Shown: positions 15,794 through 24,555 of the stretch, piece after piece
Position numbering within the stretch: position 1 is the stretch's first letter
How the letters are laid out: every line of letters begins with the position of its first letter
Assembly (NCBI GenBank): GCA_016234555.1
Contig: JACRBJ010000098.1
Location: 1-41,165 of the forward strand
DNA from: Chloroflexota bacterium
GTDB taxonomy: Bacteria; Chloroflexota; Anaerolineae; Anaerolineales; Villigracilaceae
Reading direction: 5' to 3'
Length of the DNA: 41,165 nucleotides
Program-made: the position numbers and the translations under genes
Notes under the pieces: model-generated
Database searches by the model: none
Told to the model about the DNA's origin: nothing
The model's input: the letters and a program-made list of their open reading frames with translations, nothing else

Positions 15794-16729
15794 ATGACAA
15801 CGACAAATATTCCCGCCCGCCCCAACTATGATCCCGGCCAACGCCATAGCCTGCTCGACCACCTGTCCCGACAACTGACCCTGCCGCGTATCGTTTTCGC
15901 CCTGGTTCTGACGTTCTTTCTCACAGGCATTCTCTTCCCCTTTTATTGGATGGTCAGTTCATCCTTCAAATCCTACGCTGAGATCGGCGGGCGACATCCG
16001 GTGTATGTCCCATCCGCCTTGCGTCTCGACGCCTATCGGGAGTTGTTTGACCCCGGCCACAAGAGCTTTCAGAACTTTGGATATAATGTCCTGAACAGCG
16101 CAAAGGTTTCCATCCCCGCCGCCATATTGACCGTGATACTTTCCACGCTGGGAGCCTACGCGGTTGCGCGCCTGAATTTTCGGGGAAAGAACGCGCTGGT
16201 CAACGGCATCCTGTTGATTTATCTTTTCCCAGGCGTGTTGTTGATCATTCCCCTCTTTGCCATGCTTGCCCAATTGGGCACGCGCCTGGGGTTTGACGTG
16301 CAGGACAACCTGTCAGTTCTGATCCTCACCTATTTGGCTCAGACTCTCCCGGTCGGCTTGTACATGCTGGCAAACTACTTCCGCACCATCCCGTCGGAGA
16401 TCGAGCAGGCCGGTTTGATCGACGGTTGCAGCCGCCTGCAGGTTATCTGGAAGATCACCCTGCCGCTGGCGGTTCCCGCGCTGGTCTCGGTGTCCATTTA
16501 TACTTTCATGATCGCCTGGAATGAATTTCTTTACGCCTTTATCTTCCTGAACAGCAACGACCTGTTCACGATCCCGATCAAGATCAGCTCGATCTTCAAC
16601 GACCCGACCCCGCGCCCGCATGTCGTCATGGCGGCATCGACCATCATGACCCTTCCCATCATCGTTTTATTTCTGGCGCTCGAGCGCTATCTGGAACAGG
16701 GGCTGGTTTCCGGAGGAGTCAAGGGATAG
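15794..16729 (+). CDS. ABC sugar permease, MalG-type (YcjP-like position)
   Basis: The 311-residue partner permease has six helices, an N-terminal cytoplasmic extension, the FPFYWMVSSSFKS motif after helix 1, and the EAA loop SEIEQAGLIDGCSRLQVIWK at the coupling-helix position. The SFKSYAEI...P segment is typical of MalG/AraQ-type subunits. AGCGGAGGTCGAT gives a strong ribosome-binding site. It pairs with the MalF-type gene just upstream. Confidence 0.93.
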   Translation: MTTTNIPARPNYDPGQRHSLLDHLSRQLTLPRIVFALVLTFFLTGILFPFYWMVSSSFKSYAEIGGRHPVYVPSALRLDAYRELFDPGHKSFQNFGYNVLNSAKVSIPAAILTVILSTLGAYAVARLNFRGKNALVNGILLIYLFPGVLLIIPLFAMLAQLGTRLGFDVQDNLSVLILTYLAQTLPVGLYMLANYFRTIPSEIEQAGLIDGCSRLQVIWKITLPLAVPALVSVSIYTFMIAWNEFLYAFIFLNSNDLFTIPIKISSIFNDPTPRPHVVMAASTIMTLPIIVLFLALERYLEQGLVSGGVKG

Positions 16730-16755
16730 CCATTCCACGCCCGACCACATTGCTT

Positions 16756-18513
16756 ATGACCATTGAAGAACGAATTCGTTACCACATTGCCTTTCTCTAC
16801 GGCGAGAAAAAAACGGATCAAATCTGGAATGAGCTTCACACCATCCTAGATGAATTCCAAAAACGTGCGGCGCAAAATCCAATCCCTGCCGTTGGATTGG
16901 ACGAACGCGATGCGATCCTAATCATGTATGGCGACAGCATACAAACCCCAGGACAGCCGTCCCTTGAAGTCCTGAAAGAGTTTGTCGAGACATATATTTT
17001 GGATTCTGTCAGTGGCATCCATATCCTTCCCTTCTATCCCTATTCCTCGGATGACGGATTCTCCGTGATCGATTTTCGTCAGGTCGACCCGTCACTGGGG
17101 GGTTGGGACGACGTCATCGCCCTGGGGAAAAACCATCGCCTGATGTTCGACGCGGTGATCAACCACATCTCCCGCAAGAGCGCCTGGTTTCAATCCTATC
17201 TGCGCGGCGAATCGCCCTATCGCGATTATTTCATTATTCCACCCGACGACTGGGATCTGTCCAACGTAGTCCGTCCGCGAACGCTTCCGCTGCTGACCGA
17301 GGTGGAAACTTCTGATGGTTTGCGGCGGGTCTGGACGACTTTCAGCGACGACCAGATGGATTTGAATTATGGAAACCCGCAAATCCTGCTGGAGATCGTC
17401 GCGCTGATGTTGTTCTACGTCGAAAAGGGCGCGTCAATTCTGCGGTTGGACGCCATTGCCTATCTCTGGAAGGAATCAGGTTCTTCCTGCATTCACCTGC
17501 CTCAGACCCATGCAGTGATCAAAATCCTGCGGGCTGTTCTGGATTTAGTATCGCCGCAGGTTTTGTTGATTACAGAGACGAACGTTCCGCACGAAAAAAA
17601 CATCAGCTATTTCGGCGATCCCCTGCCTGAGACTGACCGCACCGATGAAGCGCAATTGGTGTACCAGTTCCCTTTGGCTCCGCTGATTCTGCATACGTTC
17701 GCATCTGCGGATGCGGGCAAATTGTCGAAGTGGGCTGCGTCCCTGGATGGTTGTGGGATGTTCTTCAACTTTATCGCTTCCCATGATGGGATCGGGGTTT
17801 TGCCGGCGCAGGGCATCCTTTCTGAGAATGAGATTCAATCCCTGGTTGCCCGTACGCTGGCAAACGGCGGGCGGGTTTCCTATAAGTCCAATCCCGATGG
17901 CACCCAAAGTCCCTATGAGTTGAACATCACCTTGTATGACGCCCTGAATAACCCGGCGTATCAGGAGCCATCCCGTGATATCGACCGCTTCATTGCTTCG
18001 CAGGCAATCATGCTCTCGCTGGCTGGCGTGCCGGGAATTTATATCCACAGCCTGTTCGGTTCAAGAAACTGTCAGGATTGTGTGGGAGAAACGGGACAGT
18101 CCCGCTCGATCAACCGGCAGAAGTTTGACTTTGCAACGTTGAAGCGAATCTTGTCCCAGCCCGACAGCCGCGAATCTCGCGTCCTGAATAGTTATCTTCG
18201 TCTGCTCAACATCCGACGGGAACAACCGGCGTTTCATCCTTTAGCTTCGCAGGAAATTACCTCGAACGACGCCAGTGTTTTCTCGATCCTTCGCCGCTCT
18301 CTTGATGGAAAACAAGCCGTTTTATGTCTGACCAATGTGACGCCGGTGGCATGTCAATTTCATCTCGCTTTGCCGTTCAATCAACTTCCATTCAACTCCG
18401 CCTGGCGAGATTTGATTGACGGGCAAGGTTATCTCGCGGCGCAATCGAGTTTGGATGTTTTTTTGAAACCCTACCAATCCTGCTGGCTTTCCACAGTTAA
18501 TGCGGGATCATAA
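16756..18513 (+). CDS. GH13 subfamily 18 glycoside phosphorylase (glucosylglycerate/sucrose phosphorylase type)
   Basis: The 585-residue enzyme has a GH13 barrel with nucleophile Asp232 in ILRLDAIAYLWKE, acid/base Glu274 in LITETNVPH and transition-state Asp344 in FIASHDGIG. Family knowledge: GH13_18 enzymes cleave alpha-glucosides with phosphate to give glucose 1-phosphate. The N-terminal extension (EERIRYHIAFLYGEKKT) and the ETNVPHEKNISYFG loop resemble glucosylglycerate phosphorylases such as E. coli YcjM more than classical sucrose phosphorylases. The context (ycjNOP-M-Q-S-like order) agrees. The start is taken as ATG 16756, but no Shine-Dalgarno is visible, so it may depend on coupling. 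Exact acceptor specificity is not provable here. Confidence 0.85.
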   Translation: MTIEERIRYHIAFLYGEKKTDQIWNELHTILDEFQKRAAQNPIPAVGLDERDAILIMYGDSIQTPGQPSLEVLKEFVETYILDSVSGIHILPFYPYSSDDGFSVIDFRQVDPSLGGWDDVIALGKNHRLMFDAVINHISRKSAWFQSYLRGESPYRDYFIIPPDDWDLSNVVRPRTLPLLTEVETSDGLRRVWTTFSDDQMDLNYGNPQILLEIVALMLFYVEKGASILRLDAIAYLWKESGSSCIHLPQTHAVIKILRAVLDLVSPQVLLITETNVPHEKNISYFGDPLPETDRTDEAQLVYQFPLAPLILHTFASADAGKLSKWAASLDGCGMFFNFIASHDGIGVLPAQGILSENEIQSLVARTLANGGRVSYKSNPDGTQSPYELNITLYDALNNPAYQEPSRDIDRFIASQAIMLSLAGVPGIYIHSLFGSRNCQDCVGETGQSRSINRQKFDFATLKRILSQPDSRESRVLNSYLRLLNIRREQPAFHPLASQEITSNDASVFSILRRSLDGKQAVLCLTNVTPVACQFHLALPFNQLPFNSAWRDLIDGQGYLAAQSSLDVFLKPYQSCWLSTVNAGS

Positions 18514-18543
18514 AATTATTCTTTGTCAAAAAGGAAATACAAA

Positions 18544-19593
18544 ATGAGTGAAGTTTTGGTTTTTACACAGCCGCGCAAGATTGATTTTGATATTGTCGAA
18601 GATCGCGCATTGGAAGCAAAAGAGATTCGTGTCCGCACACAGTATTCCGGCATCAGCGCTGGAACAGAAATGACAGCCTATCGCGGCAGTAACCCGTACC
18701 TGTCCAAGCAGTGGGATGCAAAAAATCGCCTGTTCCTGCCGTCCGATTCACCCAGCCAGCCATATCCGCTGTCAGGCTGGGGGTATGAAGAGGTGGGGGA
18801 AGTCATCGAGGTCGGCGCGGAAGTCGCCAGCCTGAAAGTCGGGGATGTCGTCTACGGCACATGGGGACATCGCACCCAGAGCATTTTGCAGGAGGAGTTT
18901 GCCAGCAAGCGCATCAAGCCGGCTGGATTGGACCCGATTCTGGCGATCTATTCCCACATCGGACCCATTGCGTTGAACGGCATTTTAGATGCCAATATTC
19001 ATGTCGGCGAAACTGTGGCGGTCTTTGGTCTTGGCGTGCTGGGACAGGTGATCGCCCAGCTTGCCAAACTCTCTGGCGCGCGTGTTATCGGCGTGGATCT
19101 GATCGAAAAACGACTGGAACTGGCGAAGAGTCTGGGCGCGATTGATTGGGGACTTGATCCCCGTCAGGGTTCCGCTGCGGAGAAGATCAAGGAAATGACT
19201 AATGGGCGCGGCACGGACGTGACCATTGAAATATCGGGAAATTCCAAAGCATTGAACGAAGCCGTGCGCGCGGCTGCTTATTCATCGCGGGTGGTGGCAT
19301 TGGGCTTCTATCAGGGTGACGCGCAAGGCTTGCTGTTGGGGGAGGAGTTTCATCATAACCGCATCAGCCTGGTTTGCTCGCAGATTTCAAATGTCGATCC
19401 CGCTCTCAGTCATCGCTGGGATCGCATTCGCCTGATTCACACCATCATGGATTTGCAGGCACAAGGTTCTCTCAACCTGCGACCGGTGATTACGCACGTC
19501 ATTCCCTTTAAGCAAGCCGCGCAAGGGTTTCAGATTTTGGATGAAACGCCTGACCAAGCATTGCAAGTTGTTTTGGATTTCTCACAACAGTAG
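18544..19593 (+). CDS. MDR-superfamily (zinc-type) dehydrogenase, YcjQ-like
   Basis: The 349-residue protein has a GroES-like N-terminal domain and a Rossmann domain with VFGLGVLGQVIAQ (glycines from residue 162) and IGVDLIEKRLELAKSLGA. At the position where zinc alcohol dehydrogenases have GICGTD it reads GISAGTE, so the catalytic zinc cysteine is missing; YcjQ-type and related dehydrogenases share this look. E. coli YcjQ is described as a D-guloside 3-dehydrogenase, and a similar 3-oxidation/reduction of a glycoside is a reasonable inference here. The ATG at 18544 has AAAAAGGAAATAC upstream; the in-frame TTG at 18523 has not. No epimerase gene of the YcjR kind follows. Confidence 0.82.
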   Translation: MSEVLVFTQPRKIDFDIVEDRALEAKEIRVRTQYSGISAGTEMTAYRGSNPYLSKQWDAKNRLFLPSDSPSQPYPLSGWGYEEVGEVIEVGAEVASLKVGDVVYGTWGHRTQSILQEEFASKRIKPAGLDPILAIYSHIGPIALNGILDANIHVGETVAVFGLGVLGQVIAQLAKLSGARVIGVDLIEKRLELAKSLGAIDWGLDPRQGSAAEKIKEMTNGRGTDVTIEISGNSKALNEAVRAAAYSSRVVALGFYQGDAQGLLLGEEFHHNRISLVCSQISNVDPALSHRWDRIRLIHTIMDLQAQGSLNLRPVITHVIPFKQAAQGFQILDETPDQALQVVLDFSQQ

Positions 19594-19621
19594 ATACCCC
19601 CTCACTAAAAAGGATATTTTT

Positions 19622-20623
19622 ATGAAACGATTACGCACCGCCATTCTTGGCTGTGGCGGCTTTGCAAGCCGCCACGCTCAAAACCTGATTACCCTGCCTG
19701 AAGAAATTGAATTGACTGCCTTCTGTGATATTCAGGAGCAGAACGCCCGCGAGTTTTCACAAAAATATAACGACGGCAAGGGCGCGATTTTTACAGATCA
19801 TCGGGAAATGTTCGAGAAAGCGAACCTTGATCTGGCTGTGGTTTGCCTGCCTCCCTTTGGACACTCGGATGAAGTGGAACTGGCAGGGCAGCATGGCGTC
19901 CATCTGCTCATGGAGAAACCCATCGCGCTTTCCTCCGAACACGCCTGGCGCATGGTCGAAGCAGCGGAAAAATATAACATCAAGACCCAGGTCGGGTTTA
20001 TGTTCCGCTTTGGCGCGGGGATCGAGCGCCTCAAGGAATTGGTAACGTCTGGAGTGGTTGGCCCCGCAGGATTGATGAGCGCGCGTTATTTCTGCAATTC
20101 GCTTCATGCACCCTGGTGGCGGGATCGAAGCAAATCGGGTGGACAACTCGTCGAGCAGATCATCCACATGGTGGATTTGATGCGCTATCTCATGGGTGAT
20201 GCTGTCAGCGTGTACAGCCGTCAGGAAAATCTTTTCCACCGCGAGGTTGCAGATTACACAGTGGAGGATGTCAGCGCGACGGTCTTCGGTTTTCAGGGCG
20301 GAGCCTTGGGTGTGATCTACGCCACCAACGGCGCCATCCCCGGAAAATGGATCAATGACTACCGACTGGTATCGCAAAAACTGACGGCTGAATTTACGAA
20401 TGCAAATAATGCCCTGTTCCATTTCACTGCCGAAACACCAGTCCGCACCGAGACCATTGCCAGCGAGAAGAACGTGCATCTTGCCGAACTTCAAGACTTG
20501 TTGACTGCAATCCGCACCGACGGGCAGACGCGCACCCCGTTGCGCGAAGGAGCCAAATCACTCGACATGGCGCTGGCAGCAACTCAATCGGCTGAGACGC
20601 ATCAAGAGGTTATCCTAAAGTGA
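19622..20623 (+). CDS. Gfo/Idh/MocA-family dehydrogenase, YcjS-like position
   Basis: The 333-residue NAD(P)-dependent oxidoreductase has the dinucleotide loop AILGCGGFASRH (residues 7-18), the signature EKP at 98-100 (LLMEKPIAL), and the catalytic region GGQLVEQIIHMVDLMRYLMG with its histidine. In the E. coli ycj pathway the corresponding protein oxidises C3 of a D-glucoside. Pairing with the MDR dehydrogenase upstream suggests oxidation and re-reduction of a sugar ring position. I chose ATG 19622 (AAAAGGATATTTTT upstream) over the extension starting at 19541, which lies inside the previous gene. The next gene begins in a GTGA overlap with this stop. Confidence 0.88.
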   Translation: MKRLRTAILGCGGFASRHAQNLITLPEEIELTAFCDIQEQNAREFSQKYNDGKGAIFTDHREMFEKANLDLAVVCLPPFGHSDEVELAGQHGVHLLMEKPIALSSEHAWRMVEAAEKYNIKTQVGFMFRFGAGIERLKELVTSGVVGPAGLMSARYFCNSLHAPWWRDRSKSGGQLVEQIIHMVDLMRYLMGDAVSVYSRQENLFHREVADYTVEDVSATVFGFQGGALGVIYATNGAIPGKWINDYRLVSQKLTAEFTNANNALFHFTAETPVRTETIASEKNVHLAELQDLLTAIRTDGQTRTPLREGAKSLDMALAATQSAETHQEVILK

Positions 20624-22632
20624 ATCTCCGGCTTTCCCCCGATAAAACCCTAAATCTCCAAGCATCTGGCGTGACCTTGCGCGGCGCCCAGCCTGTCATC
20701 AACGGCGCTCCGCTCGAAGGCTGGGCGCGCGAAGTGATCCGTTCGGACGATGAGCAGATTGAATTGCGTTATACCTCGGCGTCACTGGGCGGCACCTTTG
20801 GACTTCACGCGACTCACACAGACGCGCAGGGTCGTATCTGGATTCGATATTGGGTGGAGGGACTTCCAAATGACCTGGTTCTGGATTCGTTCGGATTGCG
20901 CTTCGAGCGGATCGAAAACCTGCGTCAATATTTGCGTCATGGATATTTCAGTTGGGACGGCAGTTACTTCGTTCAACCCGAAGCGATGGCTGATTTTGAG
21001 GAGTACGAATCCCGTCCCGAAACCGGCTACGGGATGACACAACTCCTTCCGCGCAATGGAAGCGGAAGCCTGATTCTTGGCTTCGACCGACATGACCGCT
21101 TTCAACAGACTTTCACATTCGATACCCGCCAACAGCCTCCTGCGTTGACCATCCAGACCTGGTGGGATCGCAAAGACCGCTCCGGGCTGGAACGATGCGC
21201 ATCGGAGCGGCTGGCAGTTTTCAGCCATGCAGAAATCGAGAACGGGTTGCGTGAATGGGCGCGTCTTGCGGGAAACTCCTCGTCCACGCCGCCGCGCCTT
21301 TCCACGTCCCCAATTACCGGATGGTGTTCCTGGTATAACCTGTACGCATACATCAACGAGGAAAACATTCTCGATCACCTTCATGCCGCGCAGACTGTTG
21401 CGAAGCGCGAGAATCTGCCCATGCGCGTCTTCCAAATTGACGACGGCTTTACCCCGGAGATGGGCGATTGGTTGGAGGTCAAGCCGCAGTTTCCACGCGG
21501 AATGAAGCCACTGCTTGACGATATTCGCTCCGCAGGATTTGTCCCTGGTTTGTGGATCGCGCCTTTCATGGTTGGTAATCGCAGTCGCCTATATCGCGAT
21601 CACCCGGACTGGGTGGTCAAAGATTGTAAAAGTGGAGAGCCGTTGGCGCACATGCGTTTTTATGGCGAGTTCCGCTGGCACAAACGCAGTGAAGAATACT
21701 ACACCCTCGACGCCACCCACCCGGATGCGTTTGATTATTTGCGGAAGGTGTTTCGCATCTGGCGGCATGAATGGGGATGCGAATATTTCAAGACGGATTT
21801 CATGCATTTCGGCAGTGAATACGGTCCCGACCGCGCTCTTTGGCATACGCCGGGCATGACGCGCATCGAAATCTGGCGGCGTGTGGCGGAGATGATCCGC
21901 GAGGTGATTGGAGACGCGCTTTGGCTGGGATGTGGCTTTCCGCTGTGGGCATCCATCGGGCTTGTGGACGCGGTCCGCATTGGGCGCGATGTGGGCGTCG
22001 CCTGGGGCGGGAATCTTTCGGCGCAATCATTATTGCGCGACCAGGCTTGCCGTAACTTTGCCAATCACATTCTGTGGCAGAGCGACCCCGATTGTGTGCT
22101 GTTACGCGAACGCCATAACGATTTGTCTGAGGAAGAGATCAAGACCCTGGTAATCTATGCGGGGATGACCGGCGGAGTCATGATGACCAGCGACCACCTC
22201 GGAGAACTTTCTCCGCGTCGTTTACGCCTCTGGAAGTTGCTCCTGTCCGAGGGGCGCGCCTCCTGCGATTTTCCCCTGCTGGGAAAGTCTGGCATCTCCT
22301 ACGAACGCCTGCCTGCGGATATTGAATCCAACCGCGTGCGGCACGTCCCCAAAGCGGATGACCCAATCCTGGTTCAAGTTCGCCACCCATTGCGCGATGG
22401 GACGCCTGGCGCAATCTTCCTATTGAATACTGGTGGTCACAGCATACAACGTACTTACCCGCTTTCGGATTTGGGAGTCAAGGAGCCGGTATATCTGTAC
22501 GAATGGGAAAGTCAGTTATCCAGTGACGAAGCAGTGGAGCAGATCACTGTGACCTTGTCAGGCCATCAGAGTGTCCTTCTTTTCTTCAGCAGTGAGCCAA
22601 TCCAGGCCCCCCATTATTTGGGCATCCAATAG
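20620..22632 (+). CDS. Glycoside hydrolase family 36 enzyme (alpha-galactosidase-like)
   Basis: The 670-residue protein has an N-terminal beta-sandwich and a barrel with GH36 landmarks: ITGWCSWYN near 230, the substrate-binding FQIDDGF around 271-277, nucleophile Asp393 in EYFKTDFMHFGSEYG, and acid/base Asp457 in VRIGRDVG. A C-terminal beta domain ends the protein. No signal peptide is seen, so it acts on imported sugar in the cytoplasm. GH36 is mainly alpha-galactosidase and alpha-N-acetylgalactosaminidase; the exact glycoside is open. Translation starts with GTG at 20620, overlapping the upstream stop, which indicates coupling. It is the last gene of the operon and takes the place held by a GH65 phosphorylase in E. 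coli ycj. Confidence 0.88.
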   Translation: MNLRLSPDKTLNLQASGVTLRGAQPVINGAPLEGWAREVIRSDDEQIELRYTSASLGGTFGLHATHTDAQGRIWIRYWVEGLPNDLVLDSFGLRFERIENLRQYLRHGYFSWDGSYFVQPEAMADFEEYESRPETGYGMTQLLPRNGSGSLILGFDRHDRFQQTFTFDTRQQPPALTIQTWWDRKDRSGLERCASERLAVFSHAEIENGLREWARLAGNSSSTPPRLSTSPITGWCSWYNLYAYINEENILDHLHAAQTVAKRENLPMRVFQIDDGFTPEMGDWLEVKPQFPRGMKPLLDDIRSAGFVPGLWIAPFMVGNRSRLYRDHPDWVVKDCKSGEPLAHMRFYGEFRWHKRSEEYYTLDATHPDAFDYLRKVFRIWRHEWGCEYFKTDFMHFGSEYGPDRALWHTPGMTRIEIWRRVAEMIREVIGDALWLGCGFPLWASIGLVDAVRIGRDVGVAWGGNLSAQSLLRDQACRNFANHILWQSDPDCVLLRERHNDLSEEEIKTLVIYAGMTGGVMMTSDHLGELSPRRLRLWKLLLSEGRASCDFPLLGKSGISYERLPADIESNRVRHVPKADDPILVQVRHPLRDGTPGAIFLLNTGGHSIQRTYPLSDLGVKEPVYLYEWESQLSSDEAVEQITVTLSGHQSVLLFFSSEPIQAPHYLGIQ

Positions 22633-22726
22633 GATCTAATATCCTGATGAAAGAAAATTCATGACGTGGTTGATAATATAAAAAAACTGCCCTTGAGGAA
22701 TATGAGCATAAGTTCACTCCATTCTA

Positions 22727-22826
22727 CTGCCTACATGCTTTGACAGTTTCCCGGTAATACCCACCACTCAATCTCTAGCAATTCATCTCCTTTTTCCAGG
22801 AAGCCTGGCGTGGGTCAGGCTTCTTC
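22727..22826 (+). repeat. Duplicated module, left copy (hairpin, no -10 box)
   Basis: GCCTACATGCTTTGACAGTTTC at its start, CAATTCATCTCC in the middle and a hairpin AGGAAGCCTG...CAGGCTTCTT (22798-22825) at its end match, in order, the copy at 24447-24555. The -35-like TTGACA (22740-22745) is kept, but no -10 box stands 16-18 bp later. The hairpin with its T-rich tail could end the sugar operon. Confidence 0.6.
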
Positions 22827-23126
22827 TATTATCATATCCAGCTGACTTATTTTTGAGCCGCTACCGATCTGCAACTGTTTCACCGTGCGCGGCAAGTGCT
22901 TGAGTCTTGAATAAATGGGCTCCTCCTATACGGGTTATAACCGCTTCGATCGTGCGCTGGGATACATGCTTATGCAGACAGGCCGGCAGACAGAGTTTCC
23001 AGTAGCCACTTCCATTGTCCACGTTTGGACTGGTATGTCTTGCTCATGGATTGGGCGTGTTGCCAACCGCATCGGTAATTTCTTCGCCTGAAGATAATAT
23101 TTAGCGATGTTTGGGGTAAAACTTCA

Positions 23127-23176
23127 TATTAACACTTTTGACCCTAACTGGTGTTATGGCAAACTGTATTAACACC
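23127..23176 (+). promoter_or_regulatory. Operator-like boxes upstream of the Fic gene
   Basis: TATTAACAC occurs at 23127-23135 and again at 23167-23175, exactly 40 bp apart. An inverted box GGTGTTA (23150-23156) makes a palindrome with TAACACC (23170-23176). They sit 24-73 bases before the Fic start codon. Fic proteins of this type carry a C-terminal winged helix, so autoregulation through these boxes is plausible but inferred. Confidence 0.45.
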
Positions 23177-23199
23177 ACGCAAAACCTGCGAGAACCCCA

Positions 23200-24351
23200 A
23201 TGAAACCAAATGAATTTCGTAACCCCAAGGTAGGAAAAGCAATTCGGACACAGACCGGGTATTGGGTTTTCATCCCTGCCCCGCTCCCGCCAGAAATCGA
23301 GTGGACAACCCATTAATTTCTGCGCTATCAGATGCGGATCGTGAACTAAGCAAACTGACCACCCTGGCTGGAAACTTTCCATTTCCACGTCTGTTGACCC
23401 AACCTTTCATGCGACGGGAGGCAGTTCTATCCTCACGAATTGAAGGGACCCGCGCCTCGCTCGTGGACTTGTATAACTACGAGTCGGCTCAACTCTCCTT
23501 TCTTGAACCCACAAATGATGTACGCGAGGTTGATAATATGTCCTTGCGTTGGATTACGGGCTGGAGCGGTTGAAGACGCTGCCAGTCAATACGCGGTTGG
23601 TGCGTGAAATTCACGCCAAGTTGATGGAAGGGGTGCGCGGGGGACATCTCACGCCAGGTGAATTTCGTAAAACCCAAAACTGGATTGGACCGGCTGGCAG
23701 CACCATTGAGACGGCCACTTATGTTCCGCCGCCTGTGGATGAGATGCGGAACGTATTAGGAGACCTGGAAAAATTCATCCACGCCGATACGGAGATACCG
23801 ACACTGGCGCGGGCCGGCATGATCCACTATCAATTCGAGGCAATCCATCCGTCCCTGGACGCAATGGAAGGGTGGGCCGGCTGATCATCATGCTGTTGTT
23901 CCATGAGTGGAATATCCTGTCCCAGCCCCTGTTGAATCTGAGCGCCTACTTCGAGCGCCATCGTCAGGAGTATTACGATCACCTCCTGGCTGTTTCGCAA
24001 CGCGGGAAGTGGGAGGAATGGCTACGCTTCTTCCTGCGCGGAATCAGCCTCCAGGCTCAGGACAGCGTGTTCCGCATGACCAGTCTTCAAGGCATACGCA
24101 CAAAGTACGAAGCGCTGGTACAGGCAGACCGTAATTCTGCGCGCATGGCCGGGGTAATCGATTTTATTTTCTCCCGTCCAATCCTGACCATCAAACAATT
24201 GGAGACAGCGCTCGACATGCCTTATATGGCAGCAAAGCGGTATGTTCAGAAATTGGTCGATGCTAATGTCCTGCAAGAAACAACAGGATTTGCACGTAAT
24301 CGAGTCTTCCGGGCAAATGAAATCTTCGAGGCGCTGAGAAATTCTGAATAG
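23200..24351 (+). pseudogene. Fic-family AMP-transferase gene broken by three frameshifts
   Basis: Translated across three frames, the region gives a whole Fic protein of about 383 residues. The N-terminus is RTQTGYWVFIPAPLPPEIEW; the inhibitory-helix region contains RREAVLSSRIEGTRAS (S/TxxxE/D-G type); the catalytic loop is HPSLDGNGRVGR once one base is restored; and a C-terminal winged helix (LTIKQLETALDMPYMAAKRY) follows. Each shift is the loss of one base: near 23304 (TGGGAC to TGGAC), near 23547 (TTGGCG to TTGCG) and at 23861 (GACGGC to GACGC). The last falls inside the active-site motif. Family knowledge: Fic enzymes attach AMP to target proteins. Here no full-length protein can be made unless the shifts are sequencing errors. 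Confidence 0.9.
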
Positions 24352-24446
24352 TATTGCATCCATTAGAGCCGGAAATATGTAAGCCCACCCCTAGGTAATA
24401 GGGGCGTGAAAAACACCCTATAAGAGGGCGTTGAATTGTTTTTGCC

Positions 24447-24555
24447 GCCTACGTGCTTTGACAATTTCTTTTTATGTCCCTATAATCCCGACCGTTCAAC
24501 CTTCCCACAATTCATCCCCCCTCTAAAGAAGCCTGGCCAACGCCGGGCTTCTTCC
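24447..24555 (+). repeat. Duplicated module, right copy (promoter plus hairpin)
   Basis: Shares with 22727-22826 the block GCCTACGTGCTTTGACAATT (20 bases, two differences), the middle block CAATTCATCCCC and the closing hairpin GAAGCCTGGC-CAAC-GCCGGGCTTC (one G-T pair). Unlike the left copy it carries a full -10 box. Together the copies bracket the Fic pseudogene in direct orientation. Confidence 0.6.
24458..24486 (+). promoter_or_regulatory. Consensus sigma-70 promoter
   Basis: TTGACA (24458-24463) and TATAAT (24481-24486) are both perfect consensus hexamers with the optimal 17-bp spacer. It is the strongest promoter signal in the window and points into the mobile block. Transcription would start near 24493. 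Confidence 0.85.

Larger units (their letters stand above)
22633..23199. other. Gene-free stretch before the Fic remnant
   Basis: No supported gene. It contains the left copy of a duplicated module (22727-22826) with a hairpin that may terminate the sugar operon, and the repeated TATTAACAC boxes at 23127-23176. Short open frames around 22850-23090 have transposon-debris-like character, but I could not match them to a family. Confidence 0.5.

Noticed and set aside
22850..23090. Possible transposase debris
   Set aside because: Short peptides on both strands look suggestive, but no catalytic motif, terminal inverted repeats or target duplication could be identified.
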